Of a DNA stretch of 64,000 nt, positions 1 through 8,822 are shown in pieces. Made by a program: the position numbers and the translations under genes. Source of the stretch: Lachnospiraceae bacterium (lineage in GTDB: Bacteria; Bacillota; Clostridia; Lachnospirales; Lachnospiraceae); the NCBI GenBank assembly GCA_017462755.1, contig JAFTQM010000098.1:1-64000 (forward strand), read 5' to 3'. The notes beneath the pieces were generated by a model. The model ran no database searches, was not told the DNA's origin, and saw only the letters and a list, made by a program, of their open reading frames with translations. Within the stretch, counting starts at the first letter, position 1; every line of letters starts with the position of its first letter.

Positions 1-1
1 G

Positions 2-832
2 GTTGGAGCCAGAGTCGGGGCTGAGCGGTTTTTGCATTATTTTGATAAGCTTGGTCTGACGCGCAAAACCGGTGTGGATTTGCCGGGAGAAGCAAGCTCG
101 ATTCTGCATAAGCTGGAAAATATCAAGGCGGTGGAGCTGGCAACCATGTCCTTCGGACAGTCCTTTCAGATTACGCCATTGCAGCTGATGCGTGCGGCTG
201 CCGCGGCAGTCAATGGCGGTACCTTAGTGACACCGCATTTCGGAGTATCCGTAGAAAATGCAGAGGGGGTAACGATAAAGACACTGGAGTATCCGTTGGC
301 AGAAAATGCTGTATCAGAAGAAACAAGTGAGCAGATGCGTGAGATGTTAGAAGCCGTTGTATCGGAGGGAACAGGAAACAAAGCGTATCTTCCGGGCTTT
401 CAGATTGGCGGAAAAACAGCCACCTCAGAGAAGCTGCCGCGCCGGAGCGGGCGTTATATCGCATCTTTTCTGGGTTTTGCACCGGCAGAGAATCCGACGG
501 TCATGATTCTGGTTATGATAGATGAACCGCAGGGAATCTATTATGGAGGAACCATCGCGGCACCGATTGCAGCCGAAGTGTTCGAAAACATTCTTCCGTA
601 TTTGGGCATTGTGCCGGAATATACGGAGGAGGAGCTTGCAAATGATTCGGTGGGGACGGTTACGGTGCCGGAGTTTACCGGCAAAACATTGACGGAGGCG
701 AAGGCGTTGTTTCGGGCATATTCGGAAGGAGAGCTTTATATTACCGGTGAGGGTGAAAATGTAACAGAGCAGTTTCCGCCGGCGGGAGAGCAGGTAAACA
801 AAAATACTGACTTGATTTTATATGTTGAATAG
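2..832 (+). CDS. Penicillin-binding protein transpeptidase, C-terminal part with PASTA domain (SpoVD/PbpB type); 5' end outside window
   Basis: The reading frame is open from the window edge, so only the last 276 or so residues are visible. Such enzymes cross-link peptidoglycan on the outer membrane face during septum or spore-cortex synthesis. The segment starts inside the transpeptidase domain, with the VGARVGAERF and TGVDLPGE region typical of class B PBPs. The third active-site box reads GGKTATSEK, that is KTA where most family members have KTG. The last 65 residues form a PASTA domain (TVPEFTGKTLTEAK onward), as in SpoVD and some PBP2 proteins. It precedes murD, so it belongs to the division/cell-wall cluster. 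SpoVD versus the vegetative PbpB cannot be decided from this fragment. Confidence 0.9.
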   Translation, partial: VGARVGAERFLHYFDKLGLTRKTGVDLPGEASSILHKLENIKAVELATMSFGQSFQITPLQLMRAAAAAVNGGTLVTPHFGVSVENAEGVTIKTLEYPLAENAVSEETSEQMREMLEAVVSEGTGNKAYLPGFQIGGKTATSEKLPRRSGRYIASFLGFAPAENPTVMILVMIDEPQGIYYGGTIAAPIAAEVFENILPYLGIVPEYTEEELANDSVGTVTVPEFTGKTLTEAKALFRAYSEGELYITGEGENVTEQFPPAGEQVNKNTDLILYVE

Positions 833-893
833 CCTATAATTTTTATGAAATGAAACAGGAAACACTTATATATGCATGAAAGGCGTGAGCGCG

Positions 894-2255
894 ATGTTGG
901 AATGGAAGGATAAAAAAATACTTATCGTAGGAACCGGAATCAGTGGAATTGCGGCTGCGAAGCTATTAGATAAATTGGCAAGAGTTGTGCTCTATGATGC
1001 AAATGATAAGCTGATGGAGGCAGAGGTGCGCAAAAAGCTTCCGGAGGATTTTGCGGGCAGCATTGCGCTTGGAGCGATGACGGAGGAGGTAAAACAGGGG
1101 CTGGATTATGTAGTGCTGAGTCCTGCAGTACCGACGGATCTTCCGGATGTGTTGGATTTGAAGAAGCGTGGTGTGACTATTCTTGGGGAAATTGAGCTGG
1201 CGTATCAGTATGCCAAGGGAGATATTGTAGCGATTACCGGTACCAATGGTAAGACAACGACGACGGCTTTGGTTGGCGAGATTATGCGGAATTATTTTGA
1301 GAGTGTCCACGTAGTGGGAAACATCGGAATTCCGTATACCGAGCGCGCACCGCTTATGACGGAGGATTCGGTGACGGTAGCAGAAATCAGCAGCTTTCAG
1401 CTGGAGACCATTTTGGAGTTTCATCCGAAGGTAAGTGCGATATTGAATATTACACCGGATCATCTGGACCGTCATCATACGATGGAGAATTATATTGCGG
1501 CCAAGGGTGATATTGCAAAGAATCAGACCGCAGAGGATGTCTGTGTCCTGAATTATGAGGATGCGGCATTGCAGGAGCTTGCAAAGGGAATCAAAGCACA
1601 GATTTGCTGGTTTTCCAGTGCCAGATGTCTGGAAAAGGGTCTGTATACTAGAGACGGGCATATTTATTATAATGACGGAGCAAAAGAAATCGATGTTTGT
1701 GCGGTGGAGGAGATGAATATCATCGGACGGCACAACCATGAGAATGCGATGACGGCAATTGCGATGGGTATTGCCATGCAGGTGCCGATGGAATGTATCC
1801 GAAAGGCATTGCGGGAATTTGTGGCGGTGGAACACCGGATTGAGTATGTGACGACCAAGAAGGGCGTAAAGTATTATAATGATTCCAAGGGAACCAATCC
1901 GGATGCGTCGATTCAGGCGGTTCGGGCAATGACGACACCGACGGTTCTGATTGCAGGTGGTTATGATAAGGGCTCGGAGTATGAGGAGTGGATTGACTGC
2001 TTTGAGGATAAGATTAAATGTCTGGTTCTGATGGGACAGACACGCGATAAGATAGCAGAAGCAGCGAGAGGCAGAGGTTTTCATGACATTGTGATGGTAG
2101 AGAGCATGGAGGAAGCGGTAAGCTTTGCTGCAGCGCATACTAAGCCCGGCGAGACGGTACTGCTGTCTCCTTGCTGTGCCAGCTGGGGAATGTTTAAAAA
2201 TTATGAAGAGCGCGGAAATATCTTTAAAACATTAGTACGAGCACTGGAGGATTAG
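894..2255 (+). CDS. murD: UDP-N-acetylmuramoylalanine--D-glutamate ligase MurD
   Basis: Cytoplasmic Mur ligase that adds D-glutamate to UDP-MurNAc-L-Ala using ATP. It has an N-terminal nucleotide-binding-like domain (ILIVGTGISG), the central ATPase P-loop GTNGKTTTT at about residues 115-125, the Mur-ligase motif NITPDHLDRH and the C-terminal ligand domain with YYNDSKGTNPDA. The length of about 453 residues is normal. I chose ATG 894 because AAAGG lies 10 nt upstream and the family N-terminus is short; an in-frame ATG at 876 would add six residues but has no well-spaced SD. It is followed after 4 nt by ftsW. The usual neighbour mraY is not between the PBP gene and murD. Confidence 0.96.
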   Translation: MLEWKDKKILIVGTGISGIAAAKLLDKLARVVLYDANDKLMEAEVRKKLPEDFAGSIALGAMTEEVKQGLDYVVLSPAVPTDLPDVLDLKKRGVTILGEIELAYQYAKGDIVAITGTNGKTTTTALVGEIMRNYFESVHVVGNIGIPYTERAPLMTEDSVTVAEISSFQLETILEFHPKVSAILNITPDHLDRHHTMENYIAAKGDIAKNQTAEDVCVLNYEDAALQELAKGIKAQICWFSSARCLEKGLYTRDGHIYYNDGAKEIDVCAVEEMNIIGRHNHENAMTAIAMGIAMQVPMECIRKALREFVAVEHRIEYVTTKKGVKYYNDSKGTNPDASIQAVRAMTTPTVLIAGGYDKGSEYEEWIDCFEDKIKCLVLMGQTRDKIAEAARGRGFHDIVMVESMEEAVSFAAAHTKPGETVLLSPCCASWGMFKNYEERGNIFKTLVRALED

Positions 2256-2259
2256 AGGG

Positions 2260-3405
2260 TTGACCAGAGATGAAATGGAACAGGGAAAAAGAATAAAAAA
2301 GCGACGCTATTATGATTACAGCCTGTTATTTCTGGTTATTTTTCTGGTTGGCTTTGGTCTGGTTATGATTTATAGCGTCAGCTATTACAATGCCAACAAG
2401 TACTATAGTGACCATGCGCTGTTTTTGAGGAAACAGGCGATTTTTGCGTTTGTTGGTGTGGTGCTGATGCTGGTAATTTCTAAGATAGATTACCGGATTT
2501 ATATCAAAAAGCTGCCGATGCTGCCGGGCAAGCCGATATTGTGGCTTTATATGCTGTGCTTCGGTTTGCAGCTGTATCTGGTATTGTTCGGAGAATCGAC
2601 CGGTGGTTCACAGCGCTGGATTAATCTGGGCAGCCTCGGAAAGTTCCAGCCGTCGGAGATTACAAAGATATGCGTGTTATTGTGTACGGCATATCTGGTA
2701 CAGTTAGCACCGCAGAAAATGAATTCGATTAAGGGCTTTTTTAAGGTACTGTTTTTGATGGCGCCGTTGATTGCTTTGGTTGCGGTAGAGAACTTTACTA
2801 CTGCGCTGGTTACCGGTGTAATCATGGTGGCGGTCTGCTTTGTATCGACCAGAAAAAAGGCATATTATTTTGTAATTGCGATTTTGCTGGTAATTGCGGG
2901 CGTTGTGTTTATTGTGTTGTTCCCGTATCGAATGGAGCGTATTGAAATCTGGCAAAACATCGAAACGCATCCGAAGGGCTATCAGATATTGCAGGGCTTG
3001 TATGCGATTGCAGGCGGCGGCTTGTTTGGAAAGGGCTTAGGTCAGGGTGTGCAGAAGTTGGGTTATATACCGGAGGCGCACAATGATATGATTTTCTCCG
3101 TGGTTTGCGAGGAGTTGGGTATGATTGGCGCATTTGCAGTCATCTTTCTGTTTGTGCTGCTGGCATGGAGAATTTTTGTGGTTTCGGTCAATGCACCGGA
3201 TTTGTATGGCGGACTGATTGCGACCGGTGTTATGACACAGATTGCGGTACAGGTATTGATTAATATATCCGTAGTAACGAATACCATTCCGTCCACGGGT
3301 ATTCCGCTGCCGTTTATCAGCTACGGCGGAAGCTCGCTTCTGGTGCTTTTGATGGAGATGGGAATCGTACTGAGTGTATCGAACCAGATTGAGCGGGAGC
3401 GTTGA
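2260..3405 (+). CDS. ftsW: SEDS-family peptidoglycan glycosyltransferase FtsW/SpoVE
   Basis: Polytopic membrane protein of the SEDS family (FtsW, RodA, SpoVE) that polymerises lipid II at the septum together with a cognate class B PBP. About ten hydrophobic segments follow a basic cytoplasmic N-terminus. Family signatures are visible: GGSQRWINLG in the large extracellular loop region, AHNDMIFSVVCEELG, and the C-terminal PSTGIPLPFISYGGSS motif. The start is a TTG with GGAGG nine nt upstream, at the very end of murD, so translation is probably coupled. FtsW and the sporulation paralogue SpoVE cannot be told apart by sequence here; position in the murD-ftsZ cluster fits either. Confidence 0.93.
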   Translation: MTRDEMEQGKRIKKRRYYDYSLLFLVIFLVGFGLVMIYSVSYYNANKYYSDHALFLRKQAIFAFVGVVLMLVISKIDYRIYIKKLPMLPGKPILWLYMLCFGLQLYLVLFGESTGGSQRWINLGSLGKFQPSEITKICVLLCTAYLVQLAPQKMNSIKGFFKVLFLMAPLIALVAVENFTTALVTGVIMVAVCFVSTRKKAYYFVIAILLVIAGVVFIVLFPYRMERIEIWQNIETHPKGYQILQGLYAIAGGGLFGKGLGQGVQKLGYIPEAHNDMIFSVVCEELGMIGAFAVIFLFVLLAWRIFVVSVNAPDLYGGLIATGVMTQIAVQVLINISVVTNTIPSTGIPLPFISYGGSSLLVLLMEMGIVLSVSNQIERER

Positions 3406-3511
3406 TAAAGATGGGGAAACACTGAATTAATCAGTGCTTTCGTAAGTGGTCAGGCACAAAAGAAGACCGGATACATAAAATGTATAAGATACTTTGTTTG
3501 AGGTGTATCCT

Positions 3512-4768
3512 ATGGCTTCTTTACTGATTTCGGGTGGCAGACCGCTTTGCGGGGAAATCAAGATTCAGGGTTCCAAAAATGCGGTGCTGCCGCTGATGGC
3601 TGCAGCGCTGCTTTTACCGGGTACAACACGCCTGTCCGGTTGTCCGAGAATAAGTGATGTAGCAGCAATGGCGGAGCTGTTAGAGCAGGTAGGAGCCAGA
3701 GTATCATGGGAAGAGGATACACTTTGCATTGATGCGGCTACGGTGCATCCAATACCGTTAAAGCAGGAGGATACGAGGAAAACACGTGCAAGTATCCTGC
3801 TTTTGGGGGCCTTGCTTGGAAGAACACAGTGTTGTGAAATGGCATATCCGGGAGGCTGTGCGATTGGCAGCCGTCCGATTGATTTGCATCTGAAGGCATT
3901 GCGCGGTATGGGCTATACGGTATGGGAGCGAGAAGAGCTTTTCTGTGAGGGAAAGGGAATCGCGGGAGCGGATATATATTTTACGTTTCCGAGTGTAGGA
4001 GCGACCCAGAATGCTTTGCTGACGGCAGCAACGATTCAGGGAGAAACGCGTCTGCATGGAGTGGCAAGAGAACCGGAGGTACAGGTGCTGTGTCGTTTTT
4101 TGCAGAAGGCAGGAGTGAGGATTGACGGAATCGGTACTAAGAACCTCAAAATCAAGGGAAGTGAAGTGTTAATGCCGGTGAATGAAGTCGTTCCGTCAGA
4201 CCGGATTGTGGCAGGAACCTATCTGGTAGCAGTGTTGGCGGCAGGCGGAAACGCCTTGCTGCATTGCGATTGTGTAAGAGAGCTGGCTGCACTGGTAAAA
4301 CCGTTGCGCGCTGCGGGAGCAAAGATTTTTGAGCTGCCGGAGGGAATCCGGGTGGGTGCCGGAGAGCGGTTGACAGCCCTGGATTATTTGGTAACGGAGC
4401 CATATCCGGGCTTTCCGACGGATATGCAGTCACAGGTGATGGCATTGGCAGCGGTTTGTGAGGGAACCACTATATTGGAGGAGCGGGTCTTTGAGGCGAG
4501 ATTGGCAACCGCGGCGCAGTTAAAACGGATGGGGGCAAAGATTTATCTGGAGGAAAATCGAGCCATCATACAGGGAGTGAGCAGGCTGCGGGGTGCTGCT
4601 GTCGAGGCAGGTGATTTGCGCGGAGCGGCAGCTTTGGTTATTGGCGGACTTTCGGCAGAGGGTGAGACGCTACTTGCAGGATATTCGTATATCCTGCGGG
4701 GATATGAGGATATTGTCCGTGATTTTACAGCCTTGGGAGCAGAGCTTCGATTGACGGAATCGCGGTAA
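3512..4768 (+). CDS. murA: UDP-N-acetylglucosamine 1-carboxyvinyltransferase MurA
   Basis: Cytosolic enolpyruvyl transferase that makes the first committed peptidoglycan precursor from UDP-GlcNAc and PEP, and the target of fosfomycin. The N-terminus carries GEIKIQGSKNAVLPLMAA. The active-site loop PGGCAIGSRPIDLH contains the cysteine (about Cys116) attacked by fosfomycin. The second half carries the PGFPTDMQSQ motif. Length about 418 residues is standard. ATG 3512 has GAGGTG six nt upstream; an upstream TTG at 3494 lacks one. A weak 6-bp hairpin (3420-3436) lies in the 106-nt gap after ftsW. murA takes a place where murG is often found in Firmicutes. Confidence 0.95.
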   Translation: MASLLISGGRPLCGEIKIQGSKNAVLPLMAAALLLPGTTRLSGCPRISDVAAMAELLEQVGARVSWEEDTLCIDAATVHPIPLKQEDTRKTRASILLLGALLGRTQCCEMAYPGGCAIGSRPIDLHLKALRGMGYTVWEREELFCEGKGIAGADIYFTFPSVGATQNALLTAATIQGETRLHGVAREPEVQVLCRFLQKAGVRIDGIGTKNLKIKGSEVLMPVNEVVPSDRIVAGTYLVAVLAAGGNALLHCDCVRELAALVKPLRAAGAKIFELPEGIRVGAGERLTALDYLVTEPYPGFPTDMQSQVMALAAVCEGTTILEERVFEARLATAAQLKRMGAKIYLEENRAIIQGVSRLRGAAVEAGDLRGAAALVIGGLSAEGETLLAGYSYILRGYEDIVRDFTALGAELRLTESR

Positions 4769-4811
4769 TATAGAAACTGATAAATAAAAAAAGTAATGAG
4801 TGGAGATTGAT

Positions 4812-5588
4812 GTGAGAGTAACAGAGCAGCAGGAAGATGGGAAAAAGAAAACAAGGATTTTGTTCTTTGGTATCATTGCACTTTGCCTTGTACTGGCGAT
4901 AGCAGCGGTGGTAGTGGTTCGAACGTATGAGTTGAAGAATGTGACCTTTACGGGGAACACGCGCTATACAGAAGAGGAACTGAAGGAACGAATTTTCACG
5001 GAAGCGACGGATCAGATTAGCTTTTTGTTTTATCTGCGGATGAAAACCAAGGGAACCGAGGAGATTCCGTTTATCGAAAAGCTGGAAACACATATGCCGG
5101 ATTCGCATTCGATAGAGATTGTAGTACACGAGAAGCTGATTACCGGTTGTGTAGAGCAGATGGGAAGCTATTTGTACTTTGACCGGGAGGGTATCGTGGT
5201 AGAGAGTACAAGAGAGCGCCTTGAGGATGTACCGTTAGTTACCGGCTTGCGGTTTTCGCAGATTGTGTTAGAGGAAAAGCTGGTGGTTCAGAAGGAAAGC
5301 TTGTTTCAGACGATTCTGAATCTGGCGCGGTTGATTGAAAAACAGGAGCTTGAGGTAACGGAAATTCATTTTAATTCAGATTATGAGGTTACTTTATATG
5401 TTTCCGGCTGTGAGGTATTTTTGGGATACCGGGAGAATTATGATGTAGTATTGGCTACGCTGAAATCCGTTCTGTCATCGGCAGAAGGACGAAAGCTGCT
5501 GATAGATATGAGCAATTATGAGGAGGGAAACGGAAGAATTACTTCGACTCCGCTTGTGACAGAGGGGGACGAGGCAGGAGATTTATAA
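4812..5588 (+). CDS. ftsQ: Cell-division protein of the FtsQ/DivIB family
   Basis: Bitopic division protein: a short cytoplasmic tail, one membrane helix (about residues 18-38, LFFGIIALCLVLAIAAVVVV), then a POTRA domain beginning LKNVTFTGNTRYTEEEL, followed by the FtsQ-type beta domain (EIVVHEKLITGCV). The family links FtsL/DivIC to later divisome proteins outside the membrane. The GTG at 4812 has GGAGA five nt upstream; a GTG at 4800 has no SD. It sits between murA and ftsZ, as expected for the dcw cluster. Sequence conservation in this family is low, so the call rests on POTRA, topology and position together. Confidence 0.85.
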   Translation: MRVTEQQEDGKKKTRILFFGIIALCLVLAIAAVVVVRTYELKNVTFTGNTRYTEEELKERIFTEATDQISFLFYLRMKTKGTEEIPFIEKLETHMPDSHSIEIVVHEKLITGCVEQMGSYLYFDREGIVVESTRERLEDVPLVTGLRFSQIVLEEKLVVQKESLFQTILNLARLIEKQELEVTEIHFNSDYEVTLYVSGCEVFLGYRENYDVVLATLKSVLSSAEGRKLLIDMSNYEEGNGRITSTPLVTEGDEAGDL

Positions 5589-5615
5589 AAAAACAAAAGA
5601 ATTAAAAGTTTTTAC

Positions 5616-5644
5616 TTGATTATTTTCTAATTTAACTATATTAT
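5616..5644 (+). promoter_or_regulatory. Candidate sigma-A promoter for ftsZ
   Basis: TTGATT (5616-5621), a 17-bp spacer and TATTAT (5639-5644) in an AT-rich 130-nt gap before ftsZ. A second TATAAT at 5644-5649 overlaps it. ftsZ may therefore have its own promoter besides readthrough from the murD-ftsQ genes. Confidence 0.5.
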
Positions 5645-5718
5645 ATAATATGGATAGAAAATAACGAAAATGGTATATTTCGGTTAAAAATAGAGGAAAG
5701 ATAAAAGGAGGAATTACC

Positions 5719-6939
5719 TTGCTCGAAATTAGAACGAACGAATCAGATTCATCAGCAAAAATTCTTGTAGTAGGAGTTGGCGGTGCAGGCAATAATGCAG
5801 TCAACCGTATGATTGAGGAAAATATAAAGGGTGTGGATTTTGTCTGTGTCAATACGGACAAGCAGCATCTGAAGAATTGTAAGGCACCGCAGTGTATCCA
5901 GATTGGTGAGAAGCTGACCAAGGGTCTTGGCGCAGGTGCGCAGCCGGAGGTTGGTGAGAAGGCTGCAGAGGAAAGCAGAGAGGAACTGACGGAGATTATT
6001 CAGGGAAATGATATGGTATTTGTTACCTGTGGTATGGGTGGAGGTACCGGTACCGGTGCGGCTCCGGTCGTAGCGCAGATTGCAAAGAGCCTGGGTATTC
6101 TGACCGTAGGTATTGTAACAAAGCCGTTTAAGTTTGAGGCAAAGCAGCGTATGAACAATGCAATCAGCGGTATTGAAAAGCTGAAGGAAAATGTAGATAC
6201 ACTGATTGTCATTCCGAATGACAAGCTGCTTGAGATTGTAGACCGCAGAACAACGATGCCGGATGCGTTAAGAAAGGCAGATGAGGTATTGCAGCAGGGT
6301 GTACAGGGTATTACCGACCTGATTAATGTACCTGGTCTGATTAATTTGGACTTTGCGGATGTTCAGACGGTTATGAAGGACAAGGGCATTGCGCATATCG
6401 GTATTGGTATGGGTGCCGGAGACGATAAGTGTATTGATGCAGTAAAGCAGGCAATTACCAGTCCTCTTCTGGAGACAACGATTCAGGGTGCAACCCATGT
6501 GATTATCAATATTTCCGGTGATATCAGCCTGATTGAGGCAAACGAGGCAGCGACCTTTGTACAGGAGTTGGCAGGAGATACGGCAACGATTATCTTTGGT
6601 GCGGTGTATGATGAGACGACACCGGATCAGGCGACGATTACCGTTATTGCGACCGGTCTGTTAGAGGAGACGCAGAGTGTAAAGACACCTAGCTTTATGA
6701 AGCAGCCGATGCCGCAGTCAAATGCAACAACCAGTGCGCCGGTTTCCAGACCGACACCACAGCCGTTGTTTAGCAGACCAACGCAGTCCACGTCGTATTT
6801 TTCAAATACATCGACTTCCGGCTATACGGCACCGAGTCATACGCCGACCCCTTCTGCTCAGTCAATCAATAACAATGCTGAGAAGGAGAACAGCGGTATC
6901 AAGATTCCGGAGTTTTTGCAGAAGAATCGCCATAAGTAA
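5719..6939 (+). CDS. ftsZ: Cell division GTPase FtsZ
   Basis: Tubulin-like GTPase that forms the cytokinetic ring. The N-terminal nucleotide domain begins [17 protein letters not shown], and the tubulin signature GGGTGTG is at residues 107-113. The catalytic T7-loop region [16 protein letters not shown] follows. After the core comes a disordered Pro/Ser/Thr/Gln linker (about 320-385), then the conserved C-terminal peptide [11 protein letters not shown] that binds FtsA or SepF. The start is TTG with a perfect AAAGGAGG seven nt upstream. The 406-residue length is normal. It has its own candidate promoter and is closed by a terminator at 6979-7015. Confidence 0.98.
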   Translation: MLEIRTNESDSSAKILVVGVGGAGNNAVNRMIEENIKGVDFVCVNTDKQHLKNCKAPQCIQIGEKLTKGLGAGAQPEVGEKAAEESREELTEIIQGNDMVFVTCGMGGGTGTGAAPVVAQIAKSLGILTVGIVTKPFKFEAKQRMNNAISGIEKLKENVDTLIVIPNDKLLEIVDRRTTMPDALRKADEVLQQGVQGITDLINVPGLINLDFADVQTVMKDKGIAHIGIGMGAGDDKCIDAVKQAITSPLLETTIQGATHVIINISGDISLIEANEAATFVQELAGDTATIIFGAVYDETTPDQATITVIATGLLEETQSVKTPSFMKQPMPQSNATTSAPVSRPTPQPLFSRPTQSTSYFSNTSTSGYTAPSHTPTPSAQSINNNAEKENSGIKIPEFLQKNRHK

Positions 6940-6978
6940 GAATAGTACTTAAAACAATAGAATTATGTGAATTTGTTT

Positions 6979-7015
6979 CGGAAGCAGTCCAAGAGGGTTG
7001 CTTCCGTTTTATTTT
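6979..7015 (+). terminator. Rho-independent terminator after ftsZ
   Basis: CGGAAGCA (6979-6986) pairs with TGCTTCCG (6999-7006), followed by TTTTATTTT. It ends the division cluster before the sporulation genes. Confidence 0.85.
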
Positions 7016-7062
7016 GTGTTAACACAGAGGAGCTTTGGAAGAATGTGTATTTTTGGTCATGG

Positions 7063-7158
7063 TGTCGAACAGTGTTGCTTTTTGAAAAAATAAAATTGGA
7101 AAAATATAGTAACAGATGATTCGCTTTTACAAAATACGACAAAAAGATAAGCTATAAT
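7063..7158 (+). promoter_or_regulatory. Candidate Spo0A-controlled spoIIG promoter
   Basis: An exact TGTCGAA heptamer (7063-7069) matches the Spo0A box core. A one-mismatch reverse copy, TACGACA (7135-7141), lies between TTTACA (7126-7131) and TATAAT (7153-7158). The spacer is 21 bp, longer than the usual 17. In B. subtilis spoIIG the sigma-A promoter has a 22-bp spacer and needs Spo0A for activation, so the geometry here is very similar. The ATG of spoIIGA is only 22 nt beyond the -10. Confidence 0.65.
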
Positions 7159-7180
7159 AAAGGGGAAAAGGGGGCATGCG

Positions 7181-7951
7181 ATGGAGGAATGCTATTATCT
7201 GGATAGTGCGTTTGCGGTGAATTTCGGAATGGACTATTTGCTGTTAGAATTGACCGGCTTGTGTCTAAAGCGGCGAATCCAAAGAAAAAGAAAATTGGCC
7301 GGAAGTGCTTTGGGAGCGGTACTTGCCTGTGCGGTAGGAATCGGCGGAATGAAGCTATGGCTGCGTCTGCCGGTATGGTTGCTTGGAGCGGTTTTGATAT
7401 GCCGCATGGCTTTTATGAGCCGGGGATGGCGCCTGTTTAAGGATACCGGAGTATTTCTGACATTGACGTTTGTCTTTGGCGGGATGCTCGGAAGTCTGGA
7501 GGTAACCGGAGGGATTCTATTGTTAGGCTTTACCGTGCTGGTAGCAGGGCTGCTGCGTTTGGTACTGTATTTGCGGAAGGAAAGAGAAAAACGCCGAATC
7601 TATCGGATTGAATTGGAACTGTTTGGAAATCGGCTGCAATGTATGGGGCTGTTGGATACGGGGAATGGTCTGTATGAACCGTTTAAGCACCGACCGGTCA
7701 TTGTTTGTGCCTATGATTTCTTGGGACAATGCATGGAAGATGGCTTGCGTGAGCATCCGGAAAAGACCTGTGTGATACCGTATTGCTCGGTTGGAAAACA
7801 AGATGGCATTATGATGGGAGCGGAATTGTCGGCGCTGACGATTTTTATGGAAGAAGGCGAAATAAGGCAAAGTGGTGTAGTGCTGGCGTTGACTAAGCAG
7901 GTAACGGCATCGGGAGAATATCAGGTGATATTGCATCCGGATTTGCTTTGA
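7181..7951 (+). CDS. spoIIGA: Sigma-E processing peptidase SpoIIGA
   Basis: Membrane aspartic protease that removes the pro-sequence of sigma-E in the mother cell after the forespore signal. The first half holds about five hydrophobic segments, and the soluble second half has the protease motif LLDTGNGLYEP with Asp159. At 256 residues it is shorter than the roughly 300 of Bacillus, mostly in the membrane half. ATG 7181 follows a GGGGG SD. sigE begins 37 nt downstream, the standard pairing. The promoter with Spo0A-like sites lies just upstream. Confidence 0.93.
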   Translation: MEECYYLDSAFAVNFGMDYLLLELTGLCLKRRIQRKRKLAGSALGAVLACAVGIGGMKLWLRLPVWLLGAVLICRMAFMSRGWRLFKDTGVFLTLTFVFGGMLGSLEVTGGILLLGFTVLVAGLLRLVLYLRKEREKRRIYRIELELFGNRLQCMGLLDTGNGLYEPFKHRPVIVCAYDFLGQCMEDGLREHPEKTCVIPYCSVGKQDGIMMGAELSALTIFMEEGEIRQSGVVLALTKQVTASGEYQVILHPDLL

Positions 7952-7988
7952 AAAAAATAAAAACTAAGGCTGCAGAAAGGAAGATAAT

Positions 7989-8723
7989 ATGTTATTTAAG
8001 GTGGTTATACCGGAGCGGTTTCAGATGAGACTGAAGCCGAGTCTTCTGGCGATGATTTTTCACAAAAAGGGCGAGATACATTATATCGGAGGCGCGGAGA
8101 TTCTTCCGGCACCGCTGGATGCAAGGCAGGAGGCAGATGCGCTGTCACTGCTTGGAACGGTGGAGGATGGTACGGCGCGTGCGCTGTTGGCGAAGCATAA
8201 TTTGCGGTTGGTGGTATACATAGCAAAAAAGTTTGACAATACCGGTGTGGGCGTGGAGGATTTGATTTCCATCGGAACAATCGGTCTGATGAAGGCAATC
8301 AATACCTTCAATCCGGAGAAAAATATCAAGCTTGCCACCTATGCTTCGCGTTGTATTGAGAATGAGATTTTGATGTATCTGCGCCGGAGCAGTAAGTTGA
8401 AAATGGAGGTATCCATTGACGAGCCTCTGAATGTGGACTGGGATGGCAACGAGCTGCTGTTGTCCGATATCCTTGGAACAGAGGAGGACGGAATCTACAA
8501 AACCATTGAGGAGGAAGCGGACAAAAAGCAGCTTTATAAGGCGTTAGAAAAGCTGAATGAACGGGAGCAGATTATTATCAAGCTTCGCTTTGGTTTAAAT
8601 GCATCGGATGATCGGGAACGGACGCAGAAGGAGGTGGCGGATTTGCTTGGAATTTCGCAGTCGTATATTTCGCGTTTGGAGAAAAAGATAATGAAACGCC
8701 TGAAAAAGGAGATGTTAAAGTAA
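7989..8723 (+). CDS. sigE: RNA polymerase sporulation sigma factor sigma-E (pro-form)
   Basis: Early mother-cell sigma factor. The first 30 or so residues form a basic, hydrophobic pro-sequence that ends just before HYIGG, the equivalent of the YYIGG start of mature sigma-E in B. subtilis. Region 2 is typical ([30 protein letters not shown]), as are [16 protein letters not shown] and the region 4 helix-turn-helix [22 protein letters not shown] 7989 has AAAGGAA six nt upstream; an internal ATG at 8025 would give a shorter pro-sequence. sigG, which usually follows sigE in Firmicutes, is absent: the next gene is fhs. Confidence 0.96.
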   Translation: MLFKVVIPERFQMRLKPSLLAMIFHKKGEIHYIGGAEILPAPLDARQEADALSLLGTVEDGTARALLAKHNLRLVVYIAKKFDNTGVGVEDLISIGTIGLMKAINTFNPEKNIKLATYASRCIENEILMYLRRSSKLKMEVSIDEPLNVDWDGNELLLSDILGTEEDGIYKTIEEEADKKQLYKALEKLNEREQIIIKLRFGLNASDDRERTQKEVADLLGISQSYISRLEKKIMKRLKKEMLK

Positions 8724-8822
8724 AAGTAACCAAACTTGAGAAAAGGGGCTGTTTTTTTTGCAGGGAGTCTGTTATAATAACGTTACATTTAGGTACAAGT
8801 AAAAAACAGGAGGAACGAAAGC

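Noticed and set aside
966..2138. 390-residue open frame on the minus strand opposite murD
   Set aside because: It lies wholly antisense to a convincing murD, has no SD and shows no family motif; it is a codon-bias shadow.
3420..3436. 6-bp hairpin after ftsW as a terminator
   Set aside because: Short stem and only CTTTCG after it; not convincing as a terminator.
8736..8778. TTGAGA and TATAAT before fhs as one promoter
   Set aside because: Spacing is 31 bp, far outside the sigma-A range; only the -10 is plausible.
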